Counted from the stretch's first letter, positions 8,177 through 17,360 are shown. The stretch: DNA of 64,000 bases from Actinomycetota bacterium (GCA_014238065.1 JABABU010000047.1:1-64000); one strand, 5' to 3'. Numbers and translations: made by a program. The notes: generated by a model from the sequence alone, not told the origin.

Positions 8177-8314
8177 CTAGAAGCTTCCTCCAGCGACTGC
8201 GTTCACCGCGATGATCACGAAGATGATCATCACCACACACGCAGCGAGGATGCCCTGCTCAAATTTCTTCGAGTGTGTCTGATTCTCGGGAAACTCAAGA
8301 TGCTTGCCCGCCAT
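8177..8314 (-). CDS. 45-residue single-pass membrane protein downstream of Amt
   Basis: Starts ATG 8314, ends TAG 8177-8179. The first 18 residues are hydrophilic (MAGKHLEFPENQTHSKKF), followed by one strongly hydrophobic helix (about 21-41, ILAACVVMIIFVIIAVNAVA) and a GGSF tail. It begins 2 bases after the stop of the 72-residue gene, and the TTG of the 126-residue gene follows its stop at once, so it sits exactly in register in the transcript. No homologue is recognised. Coding is supported by this spacing and by a clean helix, not by similarity. Confidence 0.6.
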   Translation of the reverse strand: MAGKHLEFPENQTHSKKFEQGILAACVVMIIFVIIAVNAVAGGSF

Positions 8315-8316
8315 GA

Positions 8317-8535
8317 TCAGATACCCCACTTTCCGTTAAGTCGCTCTGCGGCTTCGTTGAGATGACTTTCCTCGTCATTCGTGAGCCACGCCATCCAGGC
8401 TGTTGCCAGCAGGATGCCGAGGATCGAGATGATGACGATGGCGGTGTTGCCGCCTGGACCAAAGGTGAAGTAGCCGGTTGTACCATCGGCGGCCTCTATC
8501 GCCTCAGCCCAAGAGTCATAGGGAAAGGTGTCCAT
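8317..8535 (-). CDS. 72-residue single-pass membrane protein downstream of Amt
   Basis: 72 residues: an acidic, aromatic N-terminal part (about 1-30, with FPYDSWAEAIEAAD), one membrane helix (about 32-51, AIVIISILGILLATAWMAWL) and a charged C-terminal amphipathic stretch (EESHLNEAAERL). AGGAC lies 6 bases before the ATG. It lies 9 bases after the stop of the 38-residue gene. The layout resembles small accessory subunits of membrane transporters, but no family is recognised. Confidence 0.6.
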   Translation of the reverse strand: MDTFPYDSWAEAIEAADGTTGYFTFGPGGNTAIVIISILGILLATAWMAWLTNDEESHLNEAAERLNGKWGI

Positions 8536-8544
8536 GTATATGTC

Positions 8545-8661
8545 CTAATCCGTTGAAGAGTTGTCTAGTTCCTGGAGCTCACGTCGCCGGCGCACGCCCC
8601 AGATTCCAGCCGAGAAGACGACCAGATACATAAAGGCAATGGCGGCGATGAGCTGCACCAC
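8545..8661 (-). CDS. 38-residue single-pass membrane protein directly after Amt
   Basis: Begins at GTG 8661 (or GTG 8658) and ends TAG 8545-8547. One hydrophobic helix (about residues 3-22, QLIAAIAFMYLVVFSAGIWG) is followed by four arginines and an acidic tail ending NSSTD, predicting an outside-in helix held by the RRRR stretch. The start is 15 bases after the Amt stop with AGGA 7-8 bases upstream. The architecture is like the short MetS-type small subunits known for some sodium-coupled amino-acid transporters, but here the neighbour is an Amt protein. This parallel is inference. Confidence 0.55.
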   Translation of the reverse strand: MVQLIAAIAFMYLVVFSAGIWGVRRRRELQELDNSSTD

Positions 8662-8676
8662 GTGCTTGTCCTGCCG

Positions 8677-10098
8677 CTACTTCGTCGCCGCAAGGGCGTC
8701 GGCGAGCGCTTCGCGCAGCACCGGCTCGGCAAGAACTTCCGTGCCGTCTGCTTCGACGATGACCTCCGGGGCACTCCCGTGTTCCGGGAAGAAATCGGCG
8801 CCGTATTCGGCAACGTCGAGGCCTTCGAGTTCCACGGCGGGCGGTACCCGCAGCTTGTTGGCTTTCCTGAGCCCCATCGAGATGAGGTAGCCAGGAATGA
8901 ACGCCAACGGGAACAGGGCGGCAACGCCGACCAGTTGACCGAGGAACGACGTCTCGACACCGAGGGCACCCGTCGGGAAGCCGCCGGCGAAGACACCGAC
9001 CAGAAGCACTCCGAAGAACCCGGTGAAACCGTGAACGGCCACAGCGCCAACCGCGTCATCGATTCTCGTCTTCTGCTCAAGGTAGCTGCCCACGTAGAAG
9101 GCAAACCCTGCGGAGAAGAAGGCAAGAATGAACACGAGGCTTGGTGCATAGATGTCAGCACCGGCCGACACAGCGATGACACCGGCGAGACCGCCAGAGA
9201 TCGTCCAGAACGGATCTCGTTTGGAGAAGTAGTACCCGCCTGCAAAGCCACCGGCAAACCCGATCGTGATGGTGAACGTGATCGCCGACAGGGTGGCTGG
9301 GCTGAAATAGATATTCGCCCAACCAGGAACCGAACCCGCGGTGATCGCGAGGCACGCCGCGTAGAAGCCGTAGAAGCCGGTGAAGATGATCATCAGGCCC
9401 TGCAACGTCATGTGCAGGTTGTGCGGTTTGAAGGATCTGACTCCTCCGTTTCTGTCGAAACGCCCGATACGTGGACCGAGATTGAAGAGCACGCCGAGAG
9501 CGAAGATTCCGGCGATACCGTGCACCACGCCGGAGGCCGCGAAGTCGTGGTAGCCGAAGTGCAGCGTGAGCCAGCCTCCGTAGCTCCAACCCCATGCCGC
9601 AGCGATCACCCAGACGATGCCACCCATGACTGCGGTGAGCCACAGGTAGGCCGAAGTCCTGACGCGCTCGATGATCGAACCCGACATGATCGAACCGGTC
9701 GTCCAACTGAACAGCACGAATGCAGCCCAGAACACGCCGGTGATGTTGTCGCCGAGGTTCGGTCCGAGGTTGCCTTCCCACGGCACGGCGTAGCCGTCAC
9801 CGCAGAAGAACAGTCCCGAGCCGGGATGGTTGCCATCCGCTGTCGTTGTCGGAAGGAGGCCTTCTTCCATGCAGAAGTAGACCCACCAACCTAGGTAGTA
9901 GAACACCGGCGTCACCACTGCGATGGTGAGAATGTTCTTGATTGCCGTTGCCATCACGTTCTTGCGACGCGCTACGCCAGCCTCATAGGTCATGAAACCT
10001 ACGTGCAGCAGCCACATGATCGCGACGGTGAAGAAGTAGTACGACTCAGTGAAAACCGTCGCTGTCAGATCTACTTCCGCTTGAGCGAGTAGGCCCAT
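8677..10098 (-). CDS. amt: Amt/Rh-family ammonium (methylammonium) transporter, divergent
   Basis: 473 residues with about eleven membrane helices. Amt landmarks are present in altered form: SGSIIERVR after the fourth helix, HDFAASGVVHGIAG (normally DFAGGTVVH) with the first pore histidine, and VHGFTGFFG with the second. The C-terminal tail keeps LEGLDVAEYGADFFPEH. Amt channels conduct ammonium and methylammonium, so uptake or recapture of monomethylamine and of ammonium from its breakdown fits the neighbouring gmaS operon. The start at 10098 is chosen to match family length; an in-frame start 17 codons upstream is less likely. No glnK/PII gene accompanies it; instead small membrane-protein genes follow. 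Confidence 0.88.
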   Translation of the reverse strand: MGLLAQAEVDLTATVFTESYYFFTVAIMWLLHVGFMTYEAGVARRKNVMATAIKNILTIAVVTPVFYYLGWWVYFCMEEGLLPTTTADGNHPGSGLFFCGDGYAVPWEGNLGPNLGDNITGVFWAAFVLFSWTTGSIMSGSIIERVRTSAYLWLTAVMGGIVWVIAAAWGWSYGGWLTLHFGYHDFAASGVVHGIAGIFALGVLFNLGPRIGRFDRNGGVRSFKPHNLHMTLQGLMIIFTGFYGFYAACLAITAGSVPGWANIYFSPATLSAITFTITIGFAGGFAGGYYFSKRDPFWTISGGLAGVIAVSAGADIYAPSLVFILAFFSAGFAFYVGSYLEQKTRIDDAVGAVAVHGFTGFFGVLLVGVFAGGFPTGALGVETSFLGQLVGVAALFPLAFIPGYLISMGLRKANKLRVPPAVELEGLDVAEYGADFFPEHGSAPEVIVEADGTEVLAEPVLREALADALAATK

Positions 10099-10177
10099 GC
10101 TGATCCCCCAATATTTGTGAGTGGGCACCGCCCACACCAACCCCTCCAAGGGCTGGTCTCCAGAACACTAGCAAGAT

Positions 10178-10206
10178 GAAATATTCTGCACACTGAGGAA
10201 TGTCAA
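10178..10206 (-). promoter_or_regulatory. amt: Candidate promoter of the amt operon
   Basis: On the minus strand TTGACA (10206-10201) and TATTTC (10183-10178) are separated by 17 bases. Transcription would start near 10171, leaving a leader of about 70 bases before the Amt start. The -35 box is perfect and the -10 box is weak, which would suit an activated nitrogen-responsive promoter; no activator site was recognised. Confidence 0.4.
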
Positions 10207-10224
10207 CCCTGGGCGAAAAGTTTC

Positions 10225-10575
10225 TCAGCCGTCTTCTTCATTTTTGACGATGGCAATCCTGCTGACTTCACCTGTCTTGGCGTCGACCTCCACGGTCGTC
10301 AGTTTGATGAAGTCCCGCGGGTTACCTTCTTTCGGGATTGACAACGCAACCGCCCAAACCGGGTTGAGTCCGAAGCCTTGACGAATGAGTCGCGCATCGG
10401 AATCCACCGGCTCGAAATCGACATGTTCAAGCGCTATCTCGACCGCTTCCTCGCGGCTGATGTCGACATCGCGGCTTGCGGTCAAGAACCCCGTGGCAGC
10501 GAAGACGGCGAGAAGTATCGCCACGACCACGAACGCTTTGGCGCGAGAACTCATTGCGAGTATCCGGTCGATCAT
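10225..10575 (-). CDS. Membrane-anchored PepSY-like small protein
   Basis: 116 residues with an N-terminal hydrophobic anchor or signal (about 12-31, AKAFVVVAILLAVFAATGFL), followed by one small extracytoplasmic domain. The pattern ISREEAVEIALEHV, then a central strand region, then VDAKTGEVSRIAIV matches the helix-strand-strand plan of PepSY domains, which are often found in secreted regulators or peptidase inhibitors. It overlaps the preceding 73-residue gene by 4 bases (ATGA). Assignment to PepSY is by pattern only. Confidence 0.6.
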   Translation of the reverse strand: MIDRILAMSSRAKAFVVVAILLAVFAATGFLTASRDVDISREEAVEIALEHVDFEPVDSDARLIRQGFGLNPVWAVALSIPKEGNPRDFIKLTTVEVDAKTGEVSRIAIVKNEEDG

Positions 10576-10793
10576 GACTCTCCGGCCTGCCCTTTCGGTT
10601 TACTAGCGGTGACGAGCCGCATGGCCACATAGCCCACAACGTGAATCAGCAACACCAAGAGAATCCACCACATCGCTGTCTTGCGGTCCATCCGTTGGTC
10701 GTGGGCCTCCCAGGCCGTCAACGCCAGCCCACCGAGCAGTAGGAGCGCGAGCACAACACTTGTTTCCGCTCCTGCAAGAATCATCAACCCCAT
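10572..10793 (-). CDS. Two-helix small membrane protein (PLDc_N-like)
   Basis: 73 residues with two membrane helices (about 9-28 and 41-60) separated by a charged loop (WEAHDQRMDRKTA), ending in a lysine-rich tail. The second helix, WWILLVLLIHVVGYVAM, resembles the short PLDc_N membrane domain found alone in many actinobacteria. It is coupled by an ATGA overlap to the 116-residue gene. It lies 89 bases downstream of the MFS gene, so it could be the end of the tdm-tmm transcript or a separate unit. Confidence 0.55.
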   Translation of the reverse strand: MGLMILAGAETSVVLALLLLGGLALTAWEAHDQRMDRKTAMWWILLVLLIHVVGYVAMRLVTASKPKGQAGES

Positions 10794-10882
10794 GCCACAG
10801 AGCCCATGTGAACACTTCCCCTAGTCTGGCCGTTTGGCGGCGGGCCAGCACTGTAGCTGGAGCCGACGAACAACCAAAGACC

Positions 10883-12088
10883 TCAGACTCGGTGTTCGTG
10901 GCGGGCGGCGTGGAAGACCGGCACACGCGACATCACCGCCACAGCCCCCATCGCTGCGGCGCCGGCCACGGTCATGGCGAGTGAGTACCCCCCGCTGACG
11001 TCGTAGATCCTCCCACCGAGAAGCGGACCGGCGAGACCGCCGACACCCCACGCCGTGAAAATTCTCCCGTATGCCCGCTGGTAGCCGCCAGCCCCGAACC
11101 GCTGAGTCACGAAGAAGGGATAGACCGCGATGATGGCCCCATAGATGCCTCCGACAATGGTGAGCAGAGCAATCGTGAGGATGAGATCCGACGACACCGC
11201 CAGCATGAAGAGACTTGCGGCCGACATGGTCGGCAGCCACATCAGAAACCGGCGCGAATCGACTCGATCGGCAGCGAATGCCGCTGCGAGCCCACCAACT
11301 CCGTTGCCGAGCGCAACCGCGACAGTGCCGACAACGCGATATCGGACGCCACCTGCGGTCGAGCTCTCGATGATCTCTGCAGCGTGAGCGATTGCCATGA
11401 GGCCGGCCACGACGGAGAGTCCATAGGCCGACCACAGCAAGAGGACCAGGCCCGTTTGTTTCTCACCCAAGTTCACCTTTGGTTCGTCAGGCGTTGGTAG
11501 CACAACGGGCGACCGAGGTTGAAGGGCGGCCGCAGCAAGGCCCGCTCCGACGATCAGCACACCCAGCCAGGCCAGAGCGGCAGTTGCTTCTACATGCCAG
11601 ATGATCCGATCCAGCCCGACGGCTCCGACTGCTGCACCGAAGGCGTAAAACGCCGTCACGATCCCCAGCGCGAATCCTCTGTTTCCGGGCGACTCATCGG
11701 AAGCGGATACAAGCGCGTGCGAGTATCCGAGCCCGTTCGAAAAGCCGAAAACGGCGCCATAGCCGACCACCAGCTGCCCCAGGGAGTTTGCCCATGCCGC
11801 AATGAACAGCCCAACCATCGCCATCACCGCTATGACGAACGGTGTCGATCGTCGCCGGCGCGAGCCGAGGGCTCTTTCACCGCTGACGAGCACCCCTGCT
11901 GTCAGCGCGATCAGCGCCACTGCGTAGACAAGGCTGATGTCAGCTCTGCTTGCCCCAAGGCGCTGTTCGAGCGGATCGATAAACAGGCTGTACGCGTGGA
12001 TGGTGCCGAGCGATGCCGACAGCACACATGACGACGCGACCTGACGCCGGCCACGACCGAGAGCACCGGTCGCGGCCGTCGCGTTCAA
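10883..12088 (-). CDS. MFS transporter, third gene of the tdm-tmm operon
   Basis: 401 residues with about twelve membrane helices, similar in feel to the oxalate/formate-antiporter-like group ([20 protein letters not shown] at the first helix, [29 protein letters not shown] in the middle, a charged linker [16 protein letters not shown] between halves). The start is placed at TTG 12088, overlapping the tmm stop as TTGA; a longer frame into tmm is not credible. No TMAO ABC transporter (TmoXWV type) is seen in the window, so this carrier is a candidate for TMA/TMAO uptake or for export of a product. The substrate is inferred only from position. Confidence 0.8.
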   Translation of the reverse strand: MNATAATGALGRGRRQVASSCVLSASLGTIHAYSLFIDPLEQRLGASRADISLVYAVALIALTAGVLVSGERALGSRRRRSTPFVIAVMAMVGLFIAAWANSLGQLVVGYGAVFGFSNGLGYSHALVSASDESPGNRGFALGIVTAFYAFGAAVGAVGLDRIIWHVEATAALAWLGVLIVGAGLAAAALQPRSPVVLPTPDEPKVNLGEKQTGLVLLLWSAYGLSVVAGLMAIAHAAEIIESSTAGGVRYRVVGTVAVALGNGVGGLAAAFAADRVDSRRFLMWLPTMSAASLFMLAVSSDLILTIALLTIVGGIYGAIIAVYPFFVTQRFGAGGYQRAYGRIFTAWGVGGLAGPLLGGRIYDVSGGYSLAMTVAGAAAMGAVAVMSRVPVFHAARHEHRV

Positions 12089-13431
12089 GACTCGTTCGCC
12101 AAATAACTCTCCATCGAGTCGTCGAGGGCTTCTGCCCACGGCGTGTGATGTTTGGGCGCCACGGTTCCGGTGAGCGGCGATTCGTAACCCCAATCGCGAT
12201 ACTCCATGATCGCTTTGACCTTGTCGCCCTTCCACTTCTTGAACATCTGGTTGACGAGCGGGATGTTGAAGTCGGGGTAATCGGTCTGATCGACGAGCTC
12301 CTGTGTGTAGTCGCCCTGGAAGTCGATTTCCTCGTATGCGGTCTCGAGTGCGGCTTCACGTTCTTGCCACCGTTCGCCGTGAGCTTGCATGGCAGCCTGA
12401 TCGGGCATGTCGATCCGGCCCATTATGACGTCACGCGCAAACCAGGCCTGGGCATCGAACATATTGAACGTGTAGTACTGATCCTGCATGCCGAGATAGA
12501 AGAGCCTCGTATTGCGTTCCCACACGACTCCTTCGTAGAGATCGCGTGTCCAAAGACGGTTGCCGGTCACAAGGCGAAGATTCTCGGCCATGAACGGGAA
12601 GTGGTGCAGGTATCCGGTGCAGGAAATGATCGCGTCGACGTCTTTGCTCGTGCCGTCGGAGAAGTACACCGTGTTTCCATCGACATGGGTCAGGATGGGC
12701 TTTTCTTCCCAGTTGTCTGGCCAGCCGTAGCCCATAGTGCCGATGCGCGAGGTCGACGTGATCGACTTCGCTCCGTACTTCCAGCATTGTGAGCCAATGT
12801 CCTCAGCGGAGTAACTCGCCCCGATGATGAGCAAGTCCTTTCCTGCGAACTCCATCGCATCCCGGAAGTCATGGGCGTGAAGAATGCGGCCCTTGAACTT
12901 GTCGTACCCAGAAAAGTGCGGCATGTTCGGGACAGAGAAGTGCCCTGAGGCCACGACGACATAGTCGAACTCGTCGGTGGTCTCGACATCGGTCTCGTGA
13001 TCGAACGCGACCACCATGAACTTCGAAGTGGCGTCGTCGAAGGTCACTCGTCTCACCGATGTGTTAAACCGAATCTGGTCGCGGACACCACTCTTCTCGA
13101 CGCGACCCTTGATGTAGTCCCACAGCACCTCGCGCGGCGGGTATGAGGCAATTGGTTTCCCGAAGTGCTCTTCGAAGCCGTAGTCGGCAAACTCGAGGCA
13201 CTCCTTCGGGCCGTTCGACCACAAGTAGCGGTACATGCTGCCATGCACCGACTCGCCGTTCTCATCGAGGCCGGTGCGCCAGGTGTAGTTCCACAGTCCG
13301 CCCCAGTCGCTCTGTTTCTCGTAGCAGACGACATCAGGAACATCGGCGCCCTTTTCCTTCGCCGATGCGAACGAGCGAAGCTGGGCCAGACCGCTCGGTC
13401 CTGCGCCGATGACCGCGACTCTCTGTGACAT
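12085..13431 (-). CDS. tmm: Trimethylamine monooxygenase (bacterial FMO)
   Basis: 448 residues, near the length of characterised Tmm enzymes and strikingly similar to my recollection of them through [34 protein letters not shown] and MQDQ(Y)[22 protein letters not shown] motif GAGPSGLAQ lies near residue 8; FMO signature FxGxxxHxxxF is [16 protein letters not shown] motif is [12 protein letters not shown]. Tmm uses NADPH and oxygen to convert trimethylamine to trimethylamine N-oxide in the cytoplasm; related amines and sulfides may also be oxidised. It lies 34 bases after tdm and overlaps the MFS gene, so these three form an operon. Confidence 0.95.
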   Translation of the reverse strand: MSQRVAVIGAGPSGLAQLRSFASAKEKGADVPDVVCYEKQSDWGGLWNYTWRTGLDENGESVHGSMYRYLWSNGPKECLEFADYGFEEHFGKPIASYPPREVLWDYIKGRVEKSGVRDQIRFNTSVRRVTFDDATSKFMVVAFDHETDVETTDEFDYVVVASGHFSVPNMPHFSGYDKFKGRILHAHDFRDAMEFAGKDLLIIGASYSAEDIGSQCWKYGAKSITSTSRIGTMGYGWPDNWEEKPILTHVDGNTVYFSDGTSKDVDAIISCTGYLHHFPFMAENLRLVTGNRLWTRDLYEGVVWERNTRLFYLGMQDQYYTFNMFDAQAWFARDVIMGRIDMPDQAAMQAHGERWQEREAALETAYEEIDFQGDYTQELVDQTDYPDFNIPLVNQMFKKWKGDKVKAIMEYRDWGYESPLTGTVAPKHHTPWAEALDDSMESYLANES

Positions 13432-13465
13432 ATCGCTCTCCTATTGACCCATGTCTCGTCGGACT

Positions 13466-15808
13466 TCAGTCACGTACGTCACGTACGCGTGATTTGTCAG
13501 AATCGTAGAACGGGAAACGAACGACCGTCGCTGGGATTCGCTTTTGATGGCCGTCGAGCTTGCCAACCTCTACCTCGGTGCCGATCTCGGCGTGCTCCAC
13601 TGCCATTCGGCACAGCGCGACGTTCTTTCTGAGAATCGGCGACATCACTCCACTGGTGATCTCGCCCACCTGATGCCTGCCAACGTGCACGCTGTCGGCG
13701 TTGGCTGCAATCTCACCACCCTCGAGTTCGAGTCCTACCAGCCTGCGCTGCGGGTTCTCCTTACGTCGAACCAGAGCGTCGCGGCCGATGAAGTCGTCCT
13801 CTTTGGTCTTCAATGGGACGGTAAACCCGATACCGGCCTCGTAAGGGTCGGTCTGATCACAGAATTCGTATCCAGCGAAGATCAGCCCGGCTTCGATTCT
13901 CAGCATGTCAAGGGCCTCGAGACCCATTGGCCTCAGACCGTGATCAGCCCCTACGTCCTCGATTGCAGCCCACACGTCGGCAGCATTCGCCGGGTGGCAG
14001 AAAACTTCGAAGCCGAGTTCACCGGTGTAACCCGTCCTGGAGACAACGAGCGGGTGCCCATCTGGTCCTCCGAGACGAGCGATGGCGAATCGGAACCATC
14101 CGAGCTCGTCCATGTTCGGCTGATCAGGTCGTGTCCAAATGATCGAGCGCAACACGTCTCGGCTGTTGGGTCCCTGAACCTGCACGTTGCTGAGCTGTGA
14201 GGTCGAGCTCTTGACCCAGGCTCGGAGTCCTCGTTCCTCGGCCTGCTGGCGAAGCCACAGCCCGCTCGCATCGCTGCCACCGATCCAACGGAAGTTCTCG
14301 CGGCCGATACGGAAGACAGTTCCATCGTCGATCATGCCGCCGGTGTCGTAACACATGGCGGTGTAGACAACCTGTCCATCGGAGAGTTTGCGAATGTTTC
14401 GGGTCACGCAGGTTTGCATCAACAGCTCGGCATCGGGACCGACGACCTCGTACTTGCGCAGCGGAGACAGATCGATCATTGCGACCGCTTCTCGGCACGC
14501 CCAATACTCGGCGATCGCGCCATGCTCGGTGTAGCTGTTCGCCAACCAGTAGCCCTCGTACTCCGTCATGTTTCTCGTGAGTGCGGATGTCCTTTCGTGA
14601 AAGCCGGTTTCCTTCGTCATCTGTGGCTCCGAGTCAGCAGTCATTCTGAATGCAGTCGCTTTCTTGAACATGTTCTTGTCGTCGTAGACGCGGACGTGAA
14701 TATCGGTCGGGTTCCATCCGTTGGCTGCATCGACATCGCAGGGGCAGCCAGTGGAGACGCACACGAGGTCGGTCAGAGCTCGGAGGAGCACGTAGTCTCC
14801 AGGGCGCGACCAGGGTTCGTCTAGGTAGATCTGGTTCGCGGCGTCGACATTGGTGTTGTAGAAGAAATTGATCGCTTCCCAGCCGCGCCGGGCAGCAATG
14901 CCGTATGGGGCGAGCGCCCGATTCATGTTGTCGGTGCAGTTCACGTGGCCCGGATAGCCCAACTCCTCGTAGTACTTCGCGTTGCAGGCGGTGTTGAACG
15001 TGTCGTGCCGCCCGACACTGTCCTGCACCACCTCCACGAGCGGTTCCAGATTGGCCGCGTAGAACTTCGAGAAGAGCCCTGGGCCCGGATAGATCGCACC
15101 CATCGTGCTTCGGGTGATCGTGGCGTCGAGCCCCATCTCGACCCCCGATTGTAGTGACCGACCGTCAAAGCTCTGGAAGTCTGAGCACTGGCGGCCCTCG
15201 ACGTCGATGATCTGGATGAAGTCTCCAGCTTTGACCTCGTATGACACCGCAGTGGCCTTGTCGATGCGGAAATCCTGGATCGGGTCAGCTAGCGGTCGAG
15301 GAAGGAACAGGTCAGACTCGGTTGGAGGCACGGCGCGATGGACGAACATCACGAGATCGGTTGGAGGGTTCCCTCCCCCTGGCGCCATGTCCGACCCAGT
15401 GGCTGCGATCACGCACACCGTGTCGACCTGACTCGTCGCACTGGCGCCCGTTCCCGCTGGATTTCCCTCGGTGAGCAGGGTGCCGGGATTGGCTGCGCTG
15501 AAGTCGATGCCTCTGAGCTCGAGTCCGGCACGAACACGACGTTCGTCAGACAGAGCACCGGAAAGAGTCGCGTCGAAAACGCGGGCGGATGATGCCGGAA
15601 GGCCAAGCAGACTCGGGTCGGACCGGCCGTCGCCATCGAATGCAGCGACGTGACACGGCTGGAGGCCCTCGGGATCGATGACCTCGACGGTGTCGCCGGC
15701 CCGAAGCGCCACCACAGTGGCGGCACCACCGCTGACCCTGTAGCGCTCGATCCCTGGCTCGAGCAACATGAGTCCGGGCTGGAGGACTCTTGGTCTCATG
15801 TCCATCAT
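13466..15808 (-). CDS. tdm: Trimethylamine N-oxide demethylase
   Basis: 780 residues with the Tdm layout: DUF1989-type N-terminal metal region (about 1-370) and a GcvT-like folate-binding region (about 400-775). The N-terminal region seems to contain a degenerate first DUF1989 copy (1-160) and a functional second one. The latter holds Cys208, Cys275, Cys291, Cys355 and Cys357, a set that fits a zinc site. The GcvT half shows YWACREAVAMIDLSPLRKYEV and GYTGELGFEVFC. Tdm splits TMAO into dimethylamine and formaldehyde, and the folate domain can trap the formaldehyde. Met1, Met2 or Met4 could be the start; CAAGGAC lies before Met1. Confidence 0.92.
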   Translation of the reverse strand: MMDMRPRVLQPGLMLLEPGIERYRVSGGAATVVALRAGDTVEVIDPEGLQPCHVAAFDGDGRSDPSLLGLPASSARVFDATLSGALSDERRVRAGLELRGIDFSAANPGTLLTEGNPAGTGASATSQVDTVCVIAATGSDMAPGGGNPPTDLVMFVHRAVPPTESDLFLPRPLADPIQDFRIDKATAVSYEVKAGDFIQIIDVEGRQCSDFQSFDGRSLQSGVEMGLDATITRSTMGAIYPGPGLFSKFYAANLEPLVEVVQDSVGRHDTFNTACNAKYYEELGYPGHVNCTDNMNRALAPYGIAARRGWEAINFFYNTNVDAANQIYLDEPWSRPGDYVLLRALTDLVCVSTGCPCDVDAANGWNPTDIHVRVYDDKNMFKKATAFRMTADSEPQMTKETGFHERTSALTRNMTEYEGYWLANSYTEHGAIAEYWACREAVAMIDLSPLRKYEVVGPDAELLMQTCVTRNIRKLSDGQVVYTAMCYDTGGMIDDGTVFRIGRENFRWIGGSDASGLWLRQQAEERGLRAWVKSSTSQLSNVQVQGPNSRDVLRSIIWTRPDQPNMDELGWFRFAIARLGGPDGHPLVVSRTGYTGELGFEVFCHPANAADVWAAIEDVGADHGLRPMGLEALDMLRIEAGLIFAGYEFCDQTDPYEAGIGFTVPLKTKEDDFIGRDALVRRKENPQRRLVGLELEGGEIAANADSVHVGRHQVGEITSGVMSPILRKNVALCRMAVEHAEIGTEVEVGKLDGHQKRIPATVVRFPFYDSDKSRVRDVRD

Positions 15809-16049
15809 TGTCCTTGGACCCCCAGAATCGACGGCTGATGCCTAAAAATGTAGCTTACAATTCAATAACAACTACCCCGATGAAACTTCCAACGAACACA
15901 CGGGCTCCACTCCCCAAGTCGGTCGGCTGCCATTCGCTCGTTGTGGGATCGATGCTCGTAGACGACGGTTCCATGTCTCGTGTCGGTTGTCGCGAGCGTA
16001 GATCTGGTACCCGTACGCTGCCGATCATCGACTCGAGTTGAGAAGGGAC

Positions 16050-16901
16050 ATGACGTCATCTCTCACTATCTCCCAGACTGAGCAAGCCAACTTCGATCAG
16101 CAAGGGTTTCTCGTCGTTGATGAGTTGCTCGCCTCGTCAGTGGTACGGAGGCTGCATGACCGGTTCGACGCAGTTTTCGCAGGCGAGTTCGAAACGGGCG
16201 TTTCACCGGACGAAGTGAACTGGCAGGAGGGTTCGAGCGACCCATCGCTCACCCGCCAGATCTGTAATGGATGGAAGGCCGATGGGGTCGTCGCCTCGGT
16301 CGTTCATTCGCCCGAGATCGGCAGAGCCGCCGCAAAACTGGCGCGCTGGCCTGGAGCGCGTCTAGCCCAGGACAACCTTCTCTGGAAGCCACCAGGTTCA
16401 CGCTCGATCGGATTCCACAGGGACAACGCCTACGCAACATGGCTTCGACCCCAGGAAATGCTGTCGTGCTGGATTGCTCTCGACGACGTGTCAGCGAACA
16501 CCGGCGCGGTCGAGTTCGCGGCCGGATCGCACAACTGGTCGATCGACAACACCCCTGGCGGTGAATTTCATGCTCCCGATGACTACATGGCGACCGTTCG
16601 GTCGGCGGCCGCAAACGAAGGCGCCGACATCGGCCTGCATGCTTTGGAGGTACCAGCAGGAGGCGGCTCGTTCCATCACGGCTGGCTCTGGCACGGATCA
16701 GGGCCGAACTCGTCGCAGCAAGACCGTCGCGGCCTCGTGGTCCACTGCATCTCGAGCGAAGCGAGGTTTCACCGTGAAGGCTTCGACGACGGCACCGGGC
16801 CGATCTACTCCCGCTTCGCCAGACCTGATGACGATGCCTTGGACGAGAACCATTTCCCGATTCTGTGGACGCGGGACAAAGCCTGTGCGTCTCGAATCTG
16901 A
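16050..16901 (+). CDS. Phytanoyl-CoA dioxygenase (PhyH)-family oxygenase
   Basis: 283 residues of the Fe(II)/2-oxoglutarate PhyH family. The iron-binding HxD is in GFHRDNAY and the distal His is probably in the HHGWLWHGSG segment, with the 2-oxoglutarate-binding Arg in the following QDRRGLVVH. ALDDVSANTGAVEFAAGSHNW is the usual region between them. The ATG at 16050 has AGAAGGGA directly upstream. PhyH proteins hydroxylate very different substrates, so the substrate is not assignable. It is divergent from tdm and converges with the small cupin gene 12 bases away. Confidence 0.82.
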   Translation: MTSSLTISQTEQANFDQQGFLVVDELLASSVVRRLHDRFDAVFAGEFETGVSPDEVNWQEGSSDPSLTRQICNGWKADGVVASVVHSPEIGRAAAKLARWPGARLAQDNLLWKPPGSRSIGFHRDNAYATWLRPQEMLSCWIALDDVSANTGAVEFAAGSHNWSIDNTPGGEFHAPDDYMATVRSAAANEGADIGLHALEVPAGGGSFHHGWLWHGSGPNSSQQDRRGLVVHCISSEARFHREGFDDGTGPIYSRFARPDDDALDENHFPILWTRDKACASRI

Positions 16902-16913
16902 ACGACAGCGACT

Positions 16914-17270
16914 TCAGGCCTCTCCTGGCGCCCGTTGGCCACAAAAGTACCCGAGACCGAAATCGGGTGTCGTGAACGTGATCGTGCTTCCCTCCGGGAA
17001 ATAGAACAGATCACCCTTGGTCGCCGTCACGGTTTCTCCGCTGTCACCGTCGTGCACCTCGAATTGTCCATCCACGATCAGCTTGATCTCGTGATACGTG
17101 TACGTGTACGTCATCGCCTCACCGGCCTCGAGTCGGAACAGGCCAGCGGTGATCGGCGCTCTCGCGTCGTCCGAGGTCGCGAAATCGTCGAGAAACGCGG
17201 CCGCGCTCTCTTCGTCCATCGCTGGCAGCGAGCGGTCGAGAATCTTTCCGTGGTGTTTCATGGATGGCAT
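16914..17270 (-). CDS. EutQ-like single cupin protein
   Basis: 118 residues forming one cupin barrel: GLFRLEAGEAMTYTYTYHEIKLIVDGQFEVHDG (first motif, with His and Glu ligands), then KGDLFYFPEGSTITF (second motif). The organisation resembles the cupin of EutQ-like proteins of amine catabolism. The start at 17270 is chosen because GGGAG lies 7 bases upstream; a longer frame to 17381 would intrude on the divergent flavoenzyme promoter. It is divergent from the sarcosine-oxidase-like gene, which suggests a shared substrate or regulation. Confidence 0.7.
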   Translation of the reverse strand: MPSMKHHGKILDRSLPAMDEESAAAFLDDFATSDDARAPITAGLFRLEAGEAMTYTYTYHEIKLIVDGQFEVHDGDSGETVTATKGDLFYFPEGSTITFTTPDFGLGYFCGQRAPGEA

Positions 17271-17360
17271 GAGTGCTCCCGTGAGACGATGGGTGTTCGG
17301 CCTGCCTGAGGACACTAGTGATTCGAGCACACTCATGACACTGATACGGCCGGGCTGAGG

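Noticed and set aside
8662..9894. 410-codon plus-strand frame
   Set aside because: Antisense to the clear Amt gene; charged, repetitive composition with no domain.
13471..13488. Tandem CACGTACG repeat
   Set aside because: It is the coding sequence of the last residues of Tdm (RVRDVRD) and only two copies long; not a regulatory repeat array.
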